Assembly: GCA_916719935.1 (NCBI GenBank) | Contig: CAKAPY010000095.1 | Span: 1-5,876, forward strand | DNA length: 5,876 nucleotides | Direction of reading: 5' to 3' | From: an uncultured Actinomyces sp. | GTDB lineage: Bacteria; Actinomycetota; Actinomycetes; Actinomycetales; Actinomycetaceae | Shown: piece by piece, positions 3,837 through 5,876 of the stretch | How the letters are laid out: every line of letters starts with the position of its first letter | How positions within the stretch are numbered: the stretch's first letter is position 1 | Program-made: the position numbers and the translations under genes | Notes under the pieces: generated by a model | The model's input: the letters and a program-made list of their open reading frames with translations, nothing else | Databases searched by the model: none | What the model was told of the DNA's origin: nothing

Positions 3837-5819
3837 ATGACTTCTGAGACAGAATTTGACCCCGAGGACCGCAGCGACGCCGAAAACGGCACTGACGGCC
3901 AGGGTGCATCTGTGCCTGCTGACCCATTGATTGGCCTGCTCGTCGATGACCGATACCGGATCCAAGCACGCCTTGCACGCGGTGGTATGGCTACCGTCTA
4001 CGTCGCGCACGATGAGCGTTTGGACCGTCCAGTTGCACTCAAGGTCATGCATCCACATCTGGCAGAATCTGCTGATTTTGTTGCGCGTTTTAGGCGCGAG
4101 GCTCGTGCAGCCGCACGAATTGTTTCACCGGGAGTCGTTTCGGTCTTTGACCAGGGAGTGATTCACGGGCAAGGCTTCCTCGTGATGGAACTTATCGACG
4201 GAACCAACCTTCGCGCACTATTGCAGGCACAGGGCGCTTTCACCCTTGCTCAGTCCCTTCAGTACACGCAGGATGTTCTTGAAGCGCTGCGTTCAGCGCA
4301 TCGAGTCGGTGTGATCCACCGTGATATCAAGCCCGAAAATGTTTTAGTACCCAGTGAAGGCCCTGTACGCGTTACCGATTTCGGTCTTGCACGCGCAGCA
4401 TCAGAAGTATCGATGTCAACGACCGGTTCAATGCTTGGAACCGTCGCATACATGGCGCCAGAGATCGCGACTACTGGAACTTGCGATGCGCGAAGTGACA
4501 TCTATGCCGTTGGGATCATGCTCTATGAAATGCTCACGGGCTCAGTTCCGTGGCAGGGCGAAAATCCCATGCAAATGGCCTATCACCACGTGAACGACTC
4601 TGTTCCGCTTCCTTCTGAAGTTGAGCCGTGGATTCCTCGCGAAATTGATGATCTTGTTGCATCGCTTGCAGCTAAAGACCCCGAGGACCGCCCCGTTGAT
4701 GCTCAAGAGGCTCTTGATTTGGTGATGCGTGCTCGCACGTCACTGCCCGCAGAGCTCATGAGTCGGCGCGCGGATATCGACAGCACTGACGACAACGAAC
4801 AGCGAACCACTGCACTGGGACTTGTCGAGTTGACTTCTCCCCTTCCGGCACAAAAACTCCCAGCCACCTCGCAAGCTATCGTTCATGTCTCTGGGGGGAT
4901 TGCCCACGCCGCCCCACAGGCACGGACCCGGAAGCGTTTTGGCAAAGTTCTCGCTCTGATTGTTTCGTTGCTGCTTGTTGGAGTCATCGGAGGCTTTTGG
5001 TGGTGGCATGAATACGGGCCGGGGTCCTACCTGACCATGCCAGTCACTGATGGACGCGCTGTTTCTGATGTTGAGAATGATCTACGCTCACTGCATCTCA
5101 ATTTCCAAGAACGTGAAGATTTCTCAGACACTGTTTCTCAAGGAAATGTCATCTCTTCAACACCGGGAAGCGGCGAAGCTGTTCACAAACGTGCTGAGGT
5201 TCTTTTAGTCGTCTCAAAGGGCGTTGACATGCGTAATGCGCCAAATCTCAGCGGCATGGAAACAGACGCAGCGAAGAATGCCCTGACAAGTGCGGGACTT
5301 GCAGTCGGCGATGTTCGCGAAGACTGGTCCGAAGACATCGAAAAGGGCAAGGTCATCTCGCAATCTGTCCCCGCGGGAGCCTCGGTTCGCCACGATACAA
5401 AGGTTGATATTGTCGTCTCTAAGGGCCGCGAGCCCTTATCGGTTCCCGATATTAAAGGCAAGAGTGCCGGTGAAGTCCGTCAAACCCTCGAATCAATGGG
5501 ACTGAGCGCAGAGGAAACCGAGGCATTTTCATCAACAGTTGCTCAGGGAACCGTGATCTCTCAAGAAACCGCTGCGGGTACAACTCTTCATCGCGGAGAT
5601 AAAGTCCAGTACACGGTCTCCAAGGGTCCAGAAACAGTAGAGGTCCCCACTGTTCAAGGACTCCAAGAAAGTCAGGCTCGTGCGGCCCTCGAACGTGTCG
5701 GCCTTCAGGTCCGTGTTGAACGCTTCATGGGCGGACTATTTGGAACTGTGCGTTCTTCTGACCCTGCAGCTGGAACGGTCGTTCCTCGAGGAACCACAGT
5801 GACCCTGACGATTGTCTAG
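3837..5819 (+). CDS. pknL: Transmembrane Ser/Thr protein kinase with four PASTA repeats, PknL type
   Basis: A 660-residue Hanks-type kinase. After a short acidic N-terminus, the kinase domain runs from about 38 to 300. It has a glycine loop LARGGMATVY (46-55), Lys69 in VALKVM, a catalytic loop HRDIKPEN (161-168) with Asp163, DFG (181-183), an activation loop with Thr195 and Thr196 as likely autophosphorylation sites, and GTVAYMAPE (201-209), so it should be active. The first glycine of the loop is Ala47; from memory, PknL proteins share this. A juxtamembrane linker leads to one membrane helix (about 370-389, ending FWWW). The C-terminal outside part holds four PASTA repeats (about 397-660), which in this family bind peptidoglycan fragments or lipid II. 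PknL assignment rests on the divergent Rv2175c-like neighbour and the RLDRPVALKVM segment; PknB is the main alternative. A predicted leaderless promoter precedes it. Confidence 0.93.
   Translation: MTSETEFDPEDRSDAENGTDGQGASVPADPLIGLLVDDRYRIQARLARGGMATVYVAHDERLDRPVALKVMHPHLAESADFVARFRREARAAARIVSPGVVSVFDQGVIHGQGFLVMELIDGTNLRALLQAQGAFTLAQSLQYTQDVLEALRSAHRVGVIHRDIKPENVLVPSEGPVRVTDFGLARAASEVSMSTTGSMLGTVAYMAPEIATTGTCDARSDIYAVGIMLYEMLTGSVPWQGENPMQMAYHHVNDSVPLPSEVEPWIPREIDDLVASLAAKDPEDRPVDAQEALDLVMRARTSLPAELMSRRADIDSTDDNEQRTTALGLVELTSPLPAQKLPATSQAIVHVSGGIAHAAPQARTRKRFGKVLALIVSLLLVGVIGGFWWWHEYGPGSYLTMPVTDGRAVSDVENDLRSLHLNFQEREDFSDTVSQGNVISSTPGSGEAVHKRAEVLLVVSKGVDMRNAPNLSGMETDAAKNALTSAGLAVGDVREDWSEDIEKGKVISQSVPAGASVRHDTKVDIVVSKGREPLSVPDIKGKSAGEVRQTLESMGLSAEETEAFSSTVAQGTVISQETAAGTTLHRGDKVQYTVSKGPETVEVPTVQGLQESQARAALERVGLQVRVERFMGGLFGTVRSSDPAAGTVVPRGTTVTLTIV
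5025..5816 (+). repeat. Four tandem PASTA repeats of the kinase extracellular region
   Basis: Repeats of roughly 63-68 residues cover kinase residues 397-462, 463-530, 531-597 and 598-660. The first three end in VSKG (ending at residues 462, 530 and 597). Each contains a G-x-V-I/R-S-x-x-P/A-x-x-G core, such as GNVISSTPGSG, GKVISQSVPAG, GTVISQETAAG and GTVRSSDPAAG. The last ends the protein at VTLTIV without a tail. The first repeat is the most divergent and lies directly after the membrane helix. Confidence 0.85.
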
Positions 5820-5876
5820 TCCCTTAGTGGCTAGGCAGTATGAAGGTTGAGTTTTACCTATGGGTGTGGGGGTGAA
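5820..5876 (+). other. Non-coding 3' edge; possible start of an mraZ-type operator region
   Basis: No gene begins in these 57 bases. They start with a weak hairpin overlapping the kinase stop codon (CTAGTC 5816-5821 with GGCTAG 5829-5834) that lacks a T-run. They end with TGGGTGTGGGGGTGAA. G-rich GTGGG repeats are typical upstream of mraZ at the start of dcw clusters, which lie near pknL in other actinobacteria. Only one or two units are visible before the window ends, so this is tentative. Confidence 0.3.

Noticed and set aside
5816..5834. Hairpin CTAGTC/GGCTAG at the kinase stop codon as a terminator
   Set aside because: Six pairs including one G-U, a 7-base loop and no T-run afterwards. 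Chance is as likely.

Overview
The window reads as chromosomal core sequence of a moderate-GC actinobacterium. The five protein genes are all recognisable actinobacterial families. The order polyprenyl synthetase, Rv2175c-like regulator (opposite strand), then PknL-like kinase matches the region around Rv2173-Rv2176 in Mycobacterium tuberculosis, without the mannosyltransferase gene (Rv2174) found there. The GC content, which looks clearly lower than in mycobacteria or streptomycetes, and a sigma factor with a long Lys/Ala/Glu tail suggest an Actinomycetaceae-type host (Actinomyces, Schaalia or a relative). That placement is a guess from memory, not a computed result.

Layout. Positions 29-1660 (minus) encode the housekeeping sigma factor, with a perfect TATAAT -10 box upstream. 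Positions 1768-2169 (minus) encode a short universal stress protein with a strong Shine-Dalgarno sequence. A 74-bp spacer at 2170-2243 holds divergent promoters. Positions 2244-3335 (plus) encode a trans-isoprenyl diphosphate synthase. Positions 3390-3740 (minus) encode a small Rv2175c-family winged-helix protein. A 96-bp divergent promoter region follows. Positions 3837-5819 (plus) encode a membrane Ser/Thr kinase with four extracellular PASTA repeats. The last 57 bases are non-coding and end in a G-rich GTGGGGGTGAA, which may be the start of an mraZ-type operator and so the edge of the division and cell-wall (dcw) cluster. There is no gene-less stretch over 300 bases, and I see no tRNA, rRNA, CRISPR array, insertion sequence or phage remnant.

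How the genes fit together. The kinase probably senses the cell wall through its PASTA repeats and phosphorylates cytoplasmic targets. In mycobacteria the neighbouring Rv2175c protein is a known PknL substrate, so the divergent pair probably forms a kinase-regulator module. The isoprenoid synthase supplies long prenyl diphosphates (for example for quinones) and sits here by conserved synteny. The sigma factor and stress protein are general housekeeping and stress genes.

The most notable direct observation is that three of the five genes have a TANNNT-type -10 box 6-7 bases before the ATG and no Shine-Dalgarno, which is the layout of leaderless mRNAs. I found no convincing undescribed system. 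The region is ordinary core genome with some features worth checking.
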